Both the position numbers and the translations under genes were made by a program. Shown here piece by piece: positions 1 to 8,593 of a DNA stretch of 64,000 nt. Below the pieces are notes generated by a model. That model was given only the letters and a program-made list of their open reading frames with translations. It had not been told where the DNA came from and searched no databases. How positions within the stretch are numbered: position 1 is the stretch's first letter; the number at the start of each line of letters is the position of its first letter. Location: NCBI RefSeq assembly GCF_900172345.1, contig NZ_FWFY01000013.1, positions 1 to 64,000 of the forward strand, read 5' to 3'. The stretch comes from Limimaricola soesokkakensis. Lineage in GTDB: Bacteria > Pseudomonadota > Alphaproteobacteria > Rhodobacterales > Rhodobacteraceae.

Positions 1-102
1 GCTGTGCTCGGCGCTGCTGCGGATCATCTCGAGCTGGCGGTCGCGCGTGGCGTCCACCAGCTGCAGGCCCATCCGGGCGTTGAGGCCCGAAAGCGAGATC
101 AT
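1..102 (-). CDS. Flagellar DUF1217-like protein, N-terminal 34 residues only
   Basis: Partial gene running off the left edge. Only 34 residues are visible, with the pattern MGLQLVDATRDRQ near the start. This resembles the beginning of DUF1217 proteins, which are often encoded beside flagellar genes in Rhodobacterales. Its ATG overlaps the flbT stop by 4 bp (ATGA), so it is probably translationally coupled and last in a flagellin-flaF-flbT-X operon. The assignment rests on position plus a short similarity; another flagellar accessory protein is possible. Confidence 0.5.
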   Translation of the reverse strand, partial: MISLSGLNARMGLQLVDATRDRQLEMIRSSAEHS

Positions 103-527
103 TCGGCGGCCATGGACGCGGAGGCCTGCGCACCCGACGAGATATGGTCGAACAGCTTCGCCTCGTGCTCGAGGACCGGGCGCAGGGCGCGCATCGCCTT
201 GTAATAGTCGCCGACGCTGACGTAGTTGGCCGCCTCGAAGATATGGCCGAGGCTCGGATGGCCGAAGGTGGTGGCGAGGTTCGCCATCTCCCGCTGGATG
301 ATCGGCACCAGGTCGTCGCGCAGCTTGGAGTGGATCAACGCGTTCTGCACGAGGTAGTAGACCCGGGTGACCGGCGTCACCGGCGCGTCCTCGTCCAAGA
401 GCTCATGCCCGCGCACCACGTCGGCATGGCTTTCGATGGTGAGCACGACGCGGCGCGACGAGTTGCGCATCATGCAGCCGTTGACGACGATCCGCTCATC
501 GGGCTTGAGGGTGAGCTTGAGCGCCAT
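99..527 (-). CDS. flbT: Flagellar biosynthesis repressor FlbT
   Basis: A 142-aa protein starting MALKLTLKPDERIVVNGC, the typical FlbT opening. In alphaproteobacteria FlbT binds the flagellin mRNA 5' region and controls its translation and stability together with FlaF. The chosen ATG sits 1 bp after the flaF stop; the longer reading frame upstream lies inside flaF and is not needed. The gene lies directly downstream of flagellin and flaF, the standard order. The protein is cytoplasmic, with no signal peptide. Family assignment is strong from the N-terminus and the neighbourhood. Confidence 0.92.
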   Translation of the reverse strand: MALKLTLKPDERIVVNGCMMRNSSRRVVLTIESHADVVRGHELLDEDAPVTPVTRVYYLVQNALIHSKLRDDLVPIIQREMANLATTFGHPSLGHIFEAANYVSVGDYYKAMRALRPVLEHEAKLFDHISSGAQASASMAAE

Positions 528-528
528 G

Positions 529-933
529 TCAGGCCACTCCCGCCGGAGCCGGGGCTTGGCCGCCAAGGCCCGCCACGATCGAGCGGTTGATCTCGACCAG
601 CGCGCCGACGCCGGCATTGCCGCCGATCACGGCGCTGGTCTGGCGGTCGACGAAGATCGCCAAGGAGATCAGCCCGGCGCGCAGCTCGGCCGGCAGCGCG
701 TTGCCGGGCTGGGCCAGGTCGAACTGCAGCTCGGACCAGAATTTCTGATTGGTCACCAGATCGTCGCGCAGCCCATCGGACAGGAGCGCGCTGCGCTCGC
801 GGGCGCTCTCGGCCCGGTCGAAGGCAGAGGCGCGGGTGGCGAGCTGGCCGGTGACGCGGCTCAGCACGCGGCGCTCGATCTGGCGGGGGGTTTCGCTTTC
901 GCGGATGGTGGCCTTGTAGGCGGCGATGCTCAT
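529..933 (-). CDS. flaF: Flagellin biosynthesis protein FlaF
   Basis: A 134-aa FlaF protein. It begins MSIAAYKATIRESETPRQ and has the family's central segment around NQKFWSELQFDLAQPGNALP. FlaF is a small cytoplasmic protein needed for flagellin secretion and filament assembly, acting opposite to FlbT. It follows flagellin on the same strand after about 170 bp that contain a hairpin, and overlaps the flbT start region closely, so flaF-flbT are likely co-translated. Length and motifs are normal for the family. Confidence 0.92.
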   Translation of the reverse strand: MSIAAYKATIRESETPRQIERRVLSRVTGQLATRASAFDRAESARERSALLSDGLRDDLVTNQKFWSELQFDLAQPGNALPAELRAGLISLAIFVDRQTSAVIGGNAGVGALVEINRSIVAGLGGQAPAPAGVA

Positions 934-1070
934 GCGTTCTGCTCTTGCTCAGGGCCCCGCGCTTCTGGCGGGGACGGTGGAGGCGGACGCGGACACAACC
1001 CGAGGATCGCGCAGGCGCGCCAGCCGGTCGAAAACTGCCAGAGGGAATTAAACGCCGCCCCAGCAGGAAT

Positions 1071-1096
1071 GCGGCCCGCCCCGGAGGGCGGGCCGC
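1071..1096 (-). terminator. Hairpin downstream of flagellin
   Basis: A perfect 11-bp stem (GCGGCCCGCCC) with a CGGA loop lies 9 bp after the flagellin stop on the minus strand. The T-rich stretch downstream is weak (TTTAATT, about 20 nt away), so it may act as a partial terminator or an mRNA stabiliser that separates abundant flagellin message from flaF-flbT. Confidence 0.6.
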
Positions 1097-1104
1097 GAAG
1101 TGCC

Positions 1105-2058
1105 TTAGCGGAACAGGCTCAGGATGTTCTGCGGCGCCTGGTTGGCGATCGAGAGCGACTGCGAGGCCAGCTGCTGCTGGACCTGCAGTGCCTGCAGACG
1201 GGCCGCTTCTTCTTCCATGTTCGCATCGACCATCGCGCCGACGCCCGAGTCGAGGTTGTCGGAGAGCTTGGTCAGGAACTCCTGCTGACGCTCGATCGAC
1301 TTCTCGGACTGACCCAGCGAAGTGGCCGCGTCGACCGTCGCCTTGGTCGCAGCGTCCGCCTCATTCAGTACCCCGGAGAGAAAGGCTTCACCGGTGGTCG
1401 CATTTCCTGCGTTTGCCGAAAAAGCGCTTGCGATAAGGGCGAACTTCTCACGCTGTGCGTTCAAATCGACCGGCGACACTGTGATCTTTGTGGTTTGCAG
1501 GGCGCCAGCGCTATCGCGGCTGACGCCAGTGATCACTTCGCGCGGGGCGGCGGCGGCGCTTCCGGTGACGCCCGCGGCTGGCGCAATCACACCAGTCGTG
1601 GCCGAAATGGTCGCTGCTGCTGCAGCAGTACCGTCTGCCCGCTTACCGCCAGCGTTGACAATATCATCGCCGTTGAAGGTGGACTGCGACATGATCGCGG
1701 TCATGTCGGCCACGAGACGCTTCAGGTCGGATTCGATCTCATCAAGGCCGCCCTTGTTCTCCTGGGCGAAGGCAACCTTGTCGCGGAATTCCGTCGCCAG
1801 ATCGGCGAACTGCTCGGCGCCGAGGCGCGCGGTCGCGACCGAGTTCTTGGTCAGGGTCAAGCTCTCGTTCACGGCCTTGGTCATGCCGCTGTCGCCCTTC
1901 ATCGTCTCGGAAATCGCGAAGTAGGCGGCGTTGTCCTTGCCCGAGGACACCTTAAGGCCGGACGAGATACGGTCCTGGGTGTTGTTCAAGTTCGAGTTGA
2001 TGTTCCGCAGGGTCGAGAGAGCAGACGTCGCGGAGTTGTTGGTGAGGATCGATGACAT
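1105..2058 (-). CDS. Flagellin
   Basis: A 317-aa flagellin, the structural subunit of the flagellar filament. The N-terminal D0/D1 helix region has the signature NNSATSALSTLRNINSNLN followed by DRISSGLKVSSGKDNAAYF. The C-terminal D0 helix ends in SLSIANQAPQNILSLFR. The middle (about residues 145-180) is a short Ala/Thr-rich variable segment, so the protein is on the small side, as is usual in alphaproteobacteria. Exported by the flagellar type III system, it has no cleavable signal. It heads the flaF-flbT group and was probably under separate strong promoter control; I could not identify a clear sigma-28 or sigma-54 site upstream. Confidence 0.96.
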   Translation of the reverse strand: MSSILTNNSATSALSTLRNINSNLNNTQDRISSGLKVSSGKDNAAYFAISETMKGDSGMTKAVNESLTLTKNSVATARLGAEQFADLATEFRDKVAFAQENKGGLDEIESDLKRLVADMTAIMSQSTFNGDDIVNAGGKRADGTAAAAATISATTGVIAPAAGVTGSAAAAPREVITGVSRDSAGALQTTKITVSPVDLNAQREKFALIASAFSANAGNATTGEAFLSGVLNEADAATKATVDAATSLGQSEKSIERQQEFLTKLSDNLDSGVGAMVDANMEEEAARLQALQVQQQLASQSLSIANQAPQNILSLFR

Positions 2059-2385
2059 GATTACTCTAACTTCTTAGGGTTCTATCGTCTTTCTGACGAA
2101 GTCGGCATCCGCCGTGGTAGGTCTGGATAAGCCCATGAATTGAGGCGCAATTGTGGCCGTCTGAGGTTTTATCCATGCGTGCGCTTGATAGTGCGTCATT
2201 CGCGCTACGATTGTCGCCGAGGTCGGGTTGCGCCACCCCTTTTGACGGCCTCGGGCCATGATGGACCGGACCGGATCTTGGCGCGTCCGTCCTGCGTCCG
2301 GCTTCAGAACTCCGCCACATCGTGGAAGACGCGGAAAGGCTCCGACCCGCAGCGCCGACCTCTCCGACCCATGCCGGAACGTCAA
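2059..2385. other. Flagellin upstream region, no gene supported
   Basis: About 330 bp between the flagellin start and the next hairpin. Open frames exist on both strands but have no recognisable family and unnatural composition. The stretch should carry the flagellin promoter and leader (the expected FlbT target); I see no convincing consensus promoter. Confidence 0.4.
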
Positions 2386-2411
2386 AGGCCGGCCCCTCGG
2401 GGGACCGGCCT
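2386..2411 (-). terminator. Probable terminator of the phosphosugar-transferase gene
   Basis: An 11-bp stem (AGGCCGGCCCC with a single bulge in the right arm) lies 63 bp after the stop of the sugar transferase, followed on the minus strand by TTTGAC. The short T-run makes it a weak intrinsic terminator. Confidence 0.45.
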
Positions 2412-2474
2412 CGGAATGTCTCTTGGAACTCCACCGCGAAACGTCTTGAGGGCATTTCGATTAAAGCCGCAGCC

Positions 2475-3143
2475 TTACGAACCCTGACGTGCCACCACCG
2501 TGCGGATCGTTTGCCAGGTCACCCACAGATCGAGCTTCCAACTGGCGCGCTCGGCATAGAGCAGGTCTGCCGCCACCTTGCGGCGCACACCAGCAAGTCC
2601 GTCGACATAGCCCACCCGCACCTGTGCCAGCCCGCTGATCCCTGGCACGATCGTGTGACGCTCGCGATATCCACGTACCTGGCTCGCATAGATTACCGCG
2701 TGATCATAGAAGTCGGGGCGCGGACCGATGAGGCTCATCTCACCGCGCAGCACATTCAGGATCTGCGGGATCTCATCGAGACGCGTCTTGCGAAGCACCG
2801 CGCCCAAGGGTGTGATCCGGTTGGACTCGAGCGCATCGAACGCGCCCCGTGCGATCCGCGGCGCCGCGGTCATGGTGCGGAACTTGAACGCTGGAAAGGG
2901 CTGCATGTCCTTGCCCATCCGCTTTTGCACGAAGAAGAGCGGGCCCTTGTTGAAGAAAGGATTCAGAAGCAGCAATGCCCCCATCACCACCATCATCAGC
3001 GGTAGCAGCAGCAGGCACATGCAAAGATCGAAAAGGCGCTTGCCCGGGCGGCCATGGCTGCACAGGGCGTGCCGGGGGTGCCAGGAGCTTTCGGCAGCCG
3101 AAAACTCTTCGCCCAAAGCGAAGTTTCCACTCATGTCGAACAT
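2475..3143 (-). CDS. Undecaprenyl-phosphate sugar-1-phosphate transferase, ExoY-like
   Basis: A 222-aa bacterial sugar transferase that starts exopolysaccharide repeat-unit assembly by moving a sugar-1-phosphate from a UDP-sugar to undecaprenyl phosphate at the inner membrane. One N-terminal hydrophobic segment (about residues 40-65) is followed by the family blocks FFVQKRMGKDM, FKFRTM, RKTRLDEIPQILNVLRGEMSLIGPRP and PGISGLAQVRVGY. The short form without the extra N-terminal membrane domain is typical of ExoY. I chose the ATG preceded by GAGGGG; a longer frame upstream lacks similarity. It is separated from the rest of the locus by an AT-rich spacer. The sugar specificity cannot be read from the sequence. 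Confidence 0.93.
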   Translation of the reverse strand: MFDMSGNFALGEEFSAAESSWHPRHALCSHGRPGKRLFDLCMCLLLLPLMMVVMGALLLLNPFFNKGPLFFVQKRMGKDMQPFPAFKFRTMTAAPRIARGAFDALESNRITPLGAVLRKTRLDEIPQILNVLRGEMSLIGPRPDFYDHAVIYASQVRGYRERHTIVPGISGLAQVRVGYVDGLAGVRRKVAADLLYAERASWKLDLWVTWQTIRTVVARQGS

Positions 3144-3994
3144 TGGATGATCCCCTCGTACCCCGCCTAGCGGTTCACTCGTACTCACTGTGACGCAACG
3201 TTTTCTTCCTAGGGATGTACCATTACAAGTTGAGAGCCGGAAGAAGGGAAATTGCCACTTGACCGATGTAGTTTCTCCACAACCTTGCCGTAATGCCAAG
3301 GTCAGATCTCTAGGTTTTTGAAAAATATATGTTTTTCAGAGTTGATTCTATTCCTGTGTCAATCAACCTATAGGATTACTATACTTTCGTATATATAAAT
3401 ATGCCTTTGCACCTGTACTTTTGGGGAACAATGCGTGCCTATTCCGTGCGTTAACGAAGGGTAAGGCGGAAATCCGCCACTCGGGAGGCGTGAAGCGGCA
3501 GTACGATAATGCACCAAGAGGGTGTGGGGCGGACCCGACTAGGGCTTCGATGCGGGGCGACTTGTTGAGCCCTCCACCAAGCCCACTTCGAAGCCACAGC
3601 CAATGCGCGATCGGAATGGCGCATCTCTTGAGACATAATGGCGCCACATTCGCCGGCGAGCATAGTGGGGCTCGGCCGGGCTCGCGCCCGATATGGCCTG
3701 AGTGGCATCAACTCGGCCCGGCCCGTCCGGACTTCACGCTCACGCGCGAGCCCCCGGGCTGGGCCAATTCCATGCTCTGTCTGGTTGGCGCCATGGCTAA
3801 GTTGCGCCGGAAAATGACAGCGGGACGAACCTGGCAAGAATTCTTCAGAAATAGGCGTTCGCGCGGGCAGTGCTCGGACTTCAGCCTCGACTGCGGCAAT
3901 CGGCGACGGCCCAGCTGCTGTGAAGCTGTGTTTGCCACCGCTGCGGCGCGTCGGGGCGGCCTCGGACGTGCCTGGCGGCGCTTTTATGGGCCAA
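3144..3994. other. Long spacer with AT-rich promoter zone
   Basis: About 850 bp without a supported gene. Positions about 3300-3420 are sharply AT-rich and contain two short palindromes: GAAAAA-N6-TTTTTC (3319-3336) and TATAC-TTTC-GTATA (3380-3393). This is a plausible regulated promoter for the ExoY-like gene, which reads away from it. The remainder (3420-3990) has open frames on both strands but no recognisable product. Confidence 0.4.
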
Positions 3995-4022
3995 GAAAAA
4001 GACCCCGGGCGTACCCGGGGTC
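3995..4022 (-). terminator. Intrinsic terminator
   Basis: A perfect 9-bp GC-rich stem (GACCCCGGG) with a CGTA loop, followed on the minus strand by TTTTTCTT. It lies 50 bp after the stop of the secreted Ala-rich protein and ends that two-gene unit. Confidence 0.92.
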
Positions 4023-4071
4023 GAAATCCAGCGCGGTAACAGGACCGCGCCGAGGCAGTGCCTGTCGCGGC

Positions 4072-4548
4072 TCAGGCGCCGAGCGAATTGCTCAACGTAG
4101 CCAACTCGGTCGGCACCCCTACGCCGTTCCTTCGCAGCGCCCGCACCATGGCTCGTACCGCCGTGCGCGCCGCGGCCGCTTGGGACGGGCTCATCGCGGG
4201 CGGGTTCGCAGCTGCGGTTGGCGAAATCAGGCTCGGGATGGCCAGAGCCAGTGCCTGCGCCACTGCCGGGCTGCCCGGGGGGTTGGAGGCCAAAGCGGAC
4301 TGCAGGGCCGACATCGCTTGCGCGGCAGCCGGGGTGCTGACCGAACCGCCCAGCGAGGTCACCACCGACACCGCAGCGGCGGTCTGTGCCGCCGACGCAC
4401 CTGCGGTGTCGGCCCCACCGGCACCCGTGGTGCTCGGATCCTGGCCGCTGACGTCGTCACCCCCGGCGAAGGACGTGACGGGCGCAAGCACGAGCGACAG
4501 ACCCAGCGCCGCGGCGCCGATCTTCGTTTTCAAGGAAATACGGGTCAT
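4072..4548 (-). CDS. Secreted Ala-rich protein of unknown function
   Basis: A 158-aa protein with a clear Sec signal peptide (MTRISLKTKIGAAALGLSL, cleavage near SFA-GG). The mature part is dominated by Ala, Ser, Thr and Pro with few aromatic residues, and the C-terminal third is basic and helical (PSQAAAARTAVRAMVRAL). I do not recognise a family. It starts 14 bp after the barrel-like protein and is followed by a strong terminator, so the two form an operon and probably act together in the periplasm or outer membrane. The start was set at the ATG opening the signal peptide; an upstream extension would read through the neighbour. Confidence 0.72.
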   Translation of the reverse strand: MTRISLKTKIGAAALGLSLVLAPVTSFAGGDDVSGQDPSTTGAGGADTAGASAAQTAAAVSVVTSLGGSVSTPAAAQAMSALQSALASNPPGSPAVAQALALAIPSLISPTAAANPPAMSPSQAAAARTAVRAMVRALRRNGVGVPTELATLSNSLGA

Positions 4549-4562
4549 TGGATCACACCTTC

Positions 4563-5447
4563 TCAGAATGCGTTGGGGACGGCATAGGACACGGCGATCT
4601 GCAGCGCCTGGCGGTCTTCCTGGTCGAAGGCGTCCACCGCGGTCAGCGACAGGTTCCACCCCTCGAGCTCCGGAGACCGGAAGCCGACACCGAGATTCAC
4701 GAATTCGGTGTTGGTCGAGACGCTGAGGCCGAGATACTCGTTGAGGCCCACGCCCGCGCCCAGGATGGCGCCTTCCTCGGTGCCGCCCTCGGTCACGTTG
4801 GTGCCGTAGCCTGCGGTCAGCATGAAGGGGAAATAGGTGTCCTGCGCCCAGATGTCACCGAAATGGGTGACGGCGAGGGTCGTCTTCACGTCTTCGTCCT
4901 CCTCGACCCCCCAACCGGCGACGTTTCCGAAGGACAGGCCGGCAAAGGTGGTCGGCGCCAAGGCGCGGCTGAACTTCAGGCTCAGGCTGCCGGAATCCCC
5001 GAAGGGCTCGAGCCCCGTGATCGCAGTGGTCACTTGCATGCCCACTGTCTCGGTCGCGTCGCCCAAGCCAAAGCCGAAGGCCACGGAGCCGTCGAGGTTG
5101 AGGTCGTCGGAGGCGCCGGCAGCGTCGTCACGGTTGGTCGTGCCTGAAACTGAGGCGAACACCGTGCCATGCGGCGCTACCACACCCGAACCAATCCCCA
5201 AAAGGACCGGGCTTCTCGGCGGTAGCAGCAGCTTCGTCATCGCCTGCAGCGACGTGACGAACTCGTCACCGCTGACAGACATGTCCCGTGGCGCCGCTTC
5301 GATCTCCAGCGCCGGGTTGGTGCCACGGACCTGCAGCTCTGTGGTCACTTCGGCCGTGCCCAGGGACGGGTTGTCCTGGGCCGTTGCCGCCCCACTCGCC
5401 AAGCCCACGCACAGGCCCATCACACTTGTTGAAATCCGCAATTTCAC
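4563..5447 (-). CDS. Putative outer-membrane beta-barrel protein
   Basis: A 294-aa protein with a signal peptide (cleavage near ATAQ-DN). From about residue 90 to the end it alternates hydrophobic and polar residues in short strands separated by acidic turns and ends in SYAVPNAF; a terminal Phe is typical of outer-membrane barrels. No named family is recognised. I infer the GTG start because it gives a complete signal peptide and is preceded by AAGGA; an ATG nine codons later would shorten the positively charged n-region. It is first in an operon with the Ala-rich secreted protein and sits inside the polysaccharide locus, which suggests a role in export or surface anchoring. Confidence 0.68.
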   Translation of the reverse strand: MKLRISTSVMGLCVGLASGAATAQDNPSLGTAEVTTELQVRGTNPALEIEAAPRDMSVSGDEFVTSLQAMTKLLLPPRSPVLLGIGSGVVAPHGTVFASVSGTTNRDDAAGASDDLNLDGSVAFGFGLGDATETVGMQVTTAITGLEPFGDSGSLSLKFSRALAPTTFAGLSFGNVAGWGVEEDEDVKTTLAVTHFGDIWAQDTYFPFMLTAGYGTNVTEGGTEEGAILGAGVGLNEYLGLSVSTNTEFVNLGVGFRSPELEGWNLSLTAVDAFDQEDRQALQIAVSYAVPNAF

Positions 5448-5758
5448 CCTGAAATTCCTTTTTGGCAGCGCATAATACCGAACAAAGCCCCCCAAGAGGC
5501 CCGCCTTTGCTTTCTGTAAAAGCCTTGCCGACCCGGCGTAAGCCCTGCACCCGATAGATCTTTCAATGTATGCGAGCGTTGCAGATTTGCGGCAATGGTC
5601 AGGGGTTGCGGCTGTCACCGCCAGGGCAACATCCCCCTCCCGTTCGGCCGAGCGCCCCGCACAGTCTGGAGTACGGGAGCCCTGCCCAATCCTTCGGCTG
5701 CGCCGGACGGGCCCTCCCGACTGAATGTCGATACCACGGGCCCGCCGCCGGATCCGCC
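5448..5758. other. Upstream region of the barrel-protein operon
   Basis: About 310 bp between the NusG-like gene and the GTG start of the barrel protein. No gene is supported. It probably holds the operon promoter or a read-through leader from the NusG-like gene. No terminator hairpin with a T-run was seen. Confidence 0.35.
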
Positions 5759-6265
5759 TCAGAGCCGTTTCACGTCCGAACGCTTCACCGCCACCCGCGT
5801 CTCGCGTCCCATCAGGTCGAGAAGCATCCAGATCCGGTCCTCTGGTGCCAGTGCCACGATGCGGCTGACATGTCCCGCGAGCGGCCCTGCCGTCACCCGC
5901 ACCGCTTCGCCCACCTCGTAGGTCTCGAGCCCAGGCGGCTGCAGGATGCCGTCGGGCGAGCAGCTGGCCCGCAGCGCCGCGATCAGCGCCGCGGGGACCG
6001 GCTTCGGGCCTTCCGGCCCCAACGCCACCAGCCGCGCCACGCCACGAGTATGGCTTGCCGCGCGCATCTCGCCCCCCGCCGGCGCCAGCGCCACGAAGAA
6101 ATAGCCCGGGAAAAACGGCACCAGCACGGAGCTCACCCGGTGCCCCCGTCGCCGCTCCACCCGCTGCAGCGGGCAGAATACCTCCAGCCCCTGCCGTTCC
6201 AGGTTCCGTCGTGCCAGCTGCAGGCCGTTCGGCTTGAGCTGCGCCACGTACCAGCGTCGCTCCAT
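5759..6265 (-). CDS. NusG/RfaH-like transcription antitermination factor
   Basis: A 168-aa protein with an N-terminal NGN domain starting ERRWYVAQLKPNGLQLARRNLERQ and a C-terminal KOW domain around YEVGEAVRVTAGPLAGHVSRIVAL. Such specialised NusG paralogues travel with exopolysaccharide loci and let RNA polymerase read through long operons. Two in-frame ATGs are possible; the second has GGAGG five bases upstream and gives the standard NusG start, so I used it. It is divergent from wza. I found no good ops/JUMPStart element in the correct orientation, so its recruitment signal remains unknown. Confidence 0.88.
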   Translation of the reverse strand: MERRWYVAQLKPNGLQLARRNLERQGLEVFCPLQRVERRRGHRVSSVLVPFFPGYFFVALAPAGGEMRAASHTRGVARLVALGPEGPKPVPAALIAALRASCSPDGILQPPGLETYEVGEAVRVTAGPLAGHVSRIVALAPEDRIWMLLDLMGRETRVAVKRSDVKRL

Positions 6266-6591
6266 CGCATCCTCCGGCATCATGAGGTCCTGCCAGGGTA
6301 CAACCCCGCCCGTCCCATCCAGTTCGCGCCCGGCCTCCTAGACCACGGGGCCCTGCATGCAACCCCCGATCGTGACACTCCCACCACAGCGCCCGCCTCG
6401 CGCGCCGGACCCCTATGGGTTTTCGGTGGCCGCCGGTCTACCAAGAGCCGGGCCAGATCGGCCGCGGAAGGCAGGCTCGGGCCGCCGACATGGCCGATGG
6501 GTGCCACGACCGGCGATGGCGCCAGCCCGCATGTCATCCGGAGAGCAGTATCGCACCGCGAAATGCGGGCACAGGCAGGGGAAAAAGACCC
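6266..6591. other. Divergent promoter region between nusG-like gene and wza
   Basis: About 325 GC-rich bp separate two divergently transcribed EPS genes. It must hold promoters for both. I see no clear palindrome or consensus promoter. Confidence 0.4.
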
Positions 6592-7962
6592 ATGATCACC
6601 AGGACCGCCCTGCGCGCGCTCTTGCTCGGAACCGCCCTGACACTGGGCGGCTGCGGCGTGAGCTACAACAGCGCCTCCGTTCAGGAGCAGGTCGAGGGCC
6701 TGCCCGTCGAGGTGATTGCGCTCACCTCCCAGACGCTGCCGCGGGCCAACAGCACGCCCTATACGCCCCGAAGTCTGCCGGCGATCTTCTTCCAGACCGC
6801 GGGTGGCGGCAGTCCGCGTGGCCTCGGCGCCCTGCCGCCGTCGCCGCAGGTGCCCACCCTCACGCCCCAGCCGCTCGAGCTGCGCGTGCCACCCGCCGTC
6901 GAGCCGCAACCCTACGAGATCGGCATCGGCGACGTGGTGCTGCTGGCCACCAAGACCGCGGCCGGCTCCACGGTCGAGCAACTCTCCGGGCTCCTGGCCG
7001 CCCAGTCGCAGCGCCAAGGCTATACCGTGCGAGATGACGGCGCGATCGCGATCCCCGACATCGGGCAGATCCAGATCGCGGGCCTCACCCTCGAGGAAGC
7101 CGAGGCCGCCGTCTTCGACGCGATCGTTCGCCAGGGCATCGACCCGGCCTTCTCGCTCGAAGTGGCCGAGTTCAATTCCAAGCGCGTCGCCGTCGGCGGC
7201 GCCGTGGCCCAGGCCCGGCTCGTGCCGATCACCCTCAACACCCTCGACCTCGGCGAGGCGCTGACGGCGGCCGGCGGCGTCACGCTGCGCGATCAGGACT
7301 ACGCCTCGATCCGCCTCTACCGTGACGGCACCCTCTACCAGATCCCCGTCGAGTCGTTCTTCGCACGTCCCGAGCTGCAGAACACCGTGCTGCAAGCCGG
7401 CGACTCCATCTATGTGGACACCAATTACGACCTCGACCGGGCGCTGCAGTTCTACGAGCAGCAGCTCGACGAGACCCAGCTCAGAAGCTCCGCCCGGTTG
7501 CAGGCCCTGAACGAACTGCAGGCCGAGATCGGCCTGCGTCGCGCGGCGCTGGCCGAGGCGCGCGAAAACTTCGCCAGCCGCGAAGAACTGGACGCCGAGC
7601 CTCGGGATTACGTCTACCTGGCCGGCGAAGTGGTCAACCAGAACCGCTTTGCGCTGCCCTACAACCGTCAGGCCTCGCTCGCCGACGTGCTCTTTGCCAA
7701 TGGCGGCATCGAGACCACCACCGGCGATCCCACCGAGATCTACGTGCTGCGCCCGGCGCGGACGGCGACCGGGGAAGATGCCGTCATCGCCTGGCATCTC
7801 GATGCCGGCAACGCCGCCGCCCTGGTGCTCGCCACGAAATTCCAGATGCGCCCCGACGACATTCTCTTCATCGAGGCCCAGCCCATCACCAAGTGGAACA
7901 GGGCCCTGCAACAGGCCTTGCCGACCTTGATCAACACCGCCGCCGCCGGCGTGACCAACTGA
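6592..7962 (+). CDS. Polysaccharide export outer-membrane lipoprotein (Wza-like)
   Basis: A 456-aa secretin-like export protein. The lipoprotein signal ends in the lipobox LGGC at about residue 20. The polysaccharide-export (PES) domain begins around YEIGIGDVVLL and continues to the AGLTLEEAEAAV region. Two SLBB-type segments follow, around AVGGAVAQARLV and YVYLAGEVVNQNRFALP. Oligomers of this family form the outer-membrane channel that receives polymer from Wzc. The protein is longer than E. coli Wza because of a Pro-rich N-terminal insert and a coiled segment in the middle. The ATG is preceded by AGGGGAA. It is divergent from the NusG-like gene. Confidence 0.93.
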   Translation: MITRTALRALLLGTALTLGGCGVSYNSASVQEQVEGLPVEVIALTSQTLPRANSTPYTPRSLPAIFFQTAGGGSPRGLGALPPSPQVPTLTPQPLELRVPPAVEPQPYEIGIGDVVLLATKTAAGSTVEQLSGLLAAQSQRQGYTVRDDGAIAIPDIGQIQIAGLTLEEAEAAVFDAIVRQGIDPAFSLEVAEFNSKRVAVGGAVAQARLVPITLNTLDLGEALTAAGGVTLRDQDYASIRLYRDGTLYQIPVESFFARPELQNTVLQAGDSIYVDTNYDLDRALQFYEQQLDETQLRSSARLQALNELQAEIGLRRAALAEARENFASREELDAEPRDYVYLAGEVVNQNRFALPYNRQASLADVLFANGGIETTTGDPTEIYVLRPARTATGEDAVIAWHLDAGNAAALVLATKFQMRPDDILFIEAQPITKWNRALQQALPTLINTAAAGVTN

Positions 7963-7991
7963 AGCCCTACCGCCCTGGGGAACCGGGCTCA

Positions 7992-8016
7992 GCCTGCCGG
8001 ATTTTTTCCGGCGGGC
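7992..8016 (+). terminator. Hairpin after wza
   Basis: A 10-bp stem (GCCTGCCGGA, one G-U pair) with five T in the loop lies 30 bp after the wza stop. No T-tract follows, so termination efficiency is doubtful. Confidence 0.4.
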
Positions 8017-8137
8017 GGTGGCGGGGAAACCCCTGGGAGCGCCTGGTCGCGGACGAGGCCCCTGCGAGCGCACAGGCATTGTCGCGGCCGGGGTCGTCCT
8101 GCCCGTATGCGGCTTGCGCAAGGGGAGTGGGCTCCAC

Positions 8138-8305
8138 TCACAGGGCCAGCCAGGCCAGCGCTCCACCCATCAGCGCCAGCACCGCCAGCGTCGGAACACC
8201 AAGCCGGTTCCGGGAGGGCGTCGACGCGAAACAAGCGCCACATTTCCGTGCGTTCAGCCGCAGCCGATGCCCGCACTCATCGCACCGAAACACCCGGATG
8301 GCCAT
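8138..8305 (-). CDS. Small zinc-ribbon membrane protein
   Basis: A 55-aa protein with two CxxC pairs (RCDECGH and KCGACF) forming a probable treble-clef or zinc-ribbon fold, followed by one C-terminal membrane helix (VPTLAVLALMGGALAWLAL). The second of two consecutive ATGs is preferred because GAGGGG lies five bases upstream. It sits between wza and wzc on the minus strand. No named family is recognised. The Cys spacing and membrane anchor make a chance frame unlikely, but no function can be given. Confidence 0.58.
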   Translation of the reverse strand: MAIRVFRCDECGHRLRLNARKCGACFASTPSRNRLGVPTLAVLALMGGALAWLAL

Positions 8306-8593
8306 CATGTCCCCTCGCACCGCGCAAACACTCTACAGTTGCATTTTCTCGCGGGAAATCCAGCGGAGGTCAAGCTGTCCGGGAGGAGAAGGTCCCGGGG
8401 GTGGTCGGCCTGCATGGCCGGGTCGATGATGGGCCGGCGAGAACTTGAAGCCTGGACCGACGGCAGGCCTGCCCTGCCTTGCGGCAGGATGTGAGGGTCA
8501 TGAAAGCGCAGGCGTACCGCGCAGTCCATACACCAAGGGGCTCCCCCGGGGCTTGACCGGCGAGCGCGGCAAGCTGGCCTTCGGGAAACGGGA

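Noticed and set aside
2066-2455. 129-codon minus frame upstream of flagellin
   Set aside because: No ribosome site before its start, composition of shifted coding and no family; overlaps the expected flagellin promoter.
5218-5225. GGCGGTAG, core of the RfaH ops element
   Set aside because: It lies on the plus strand inside a minus-strand coding gene, so it would be antisense to EPS transcription; chance match.
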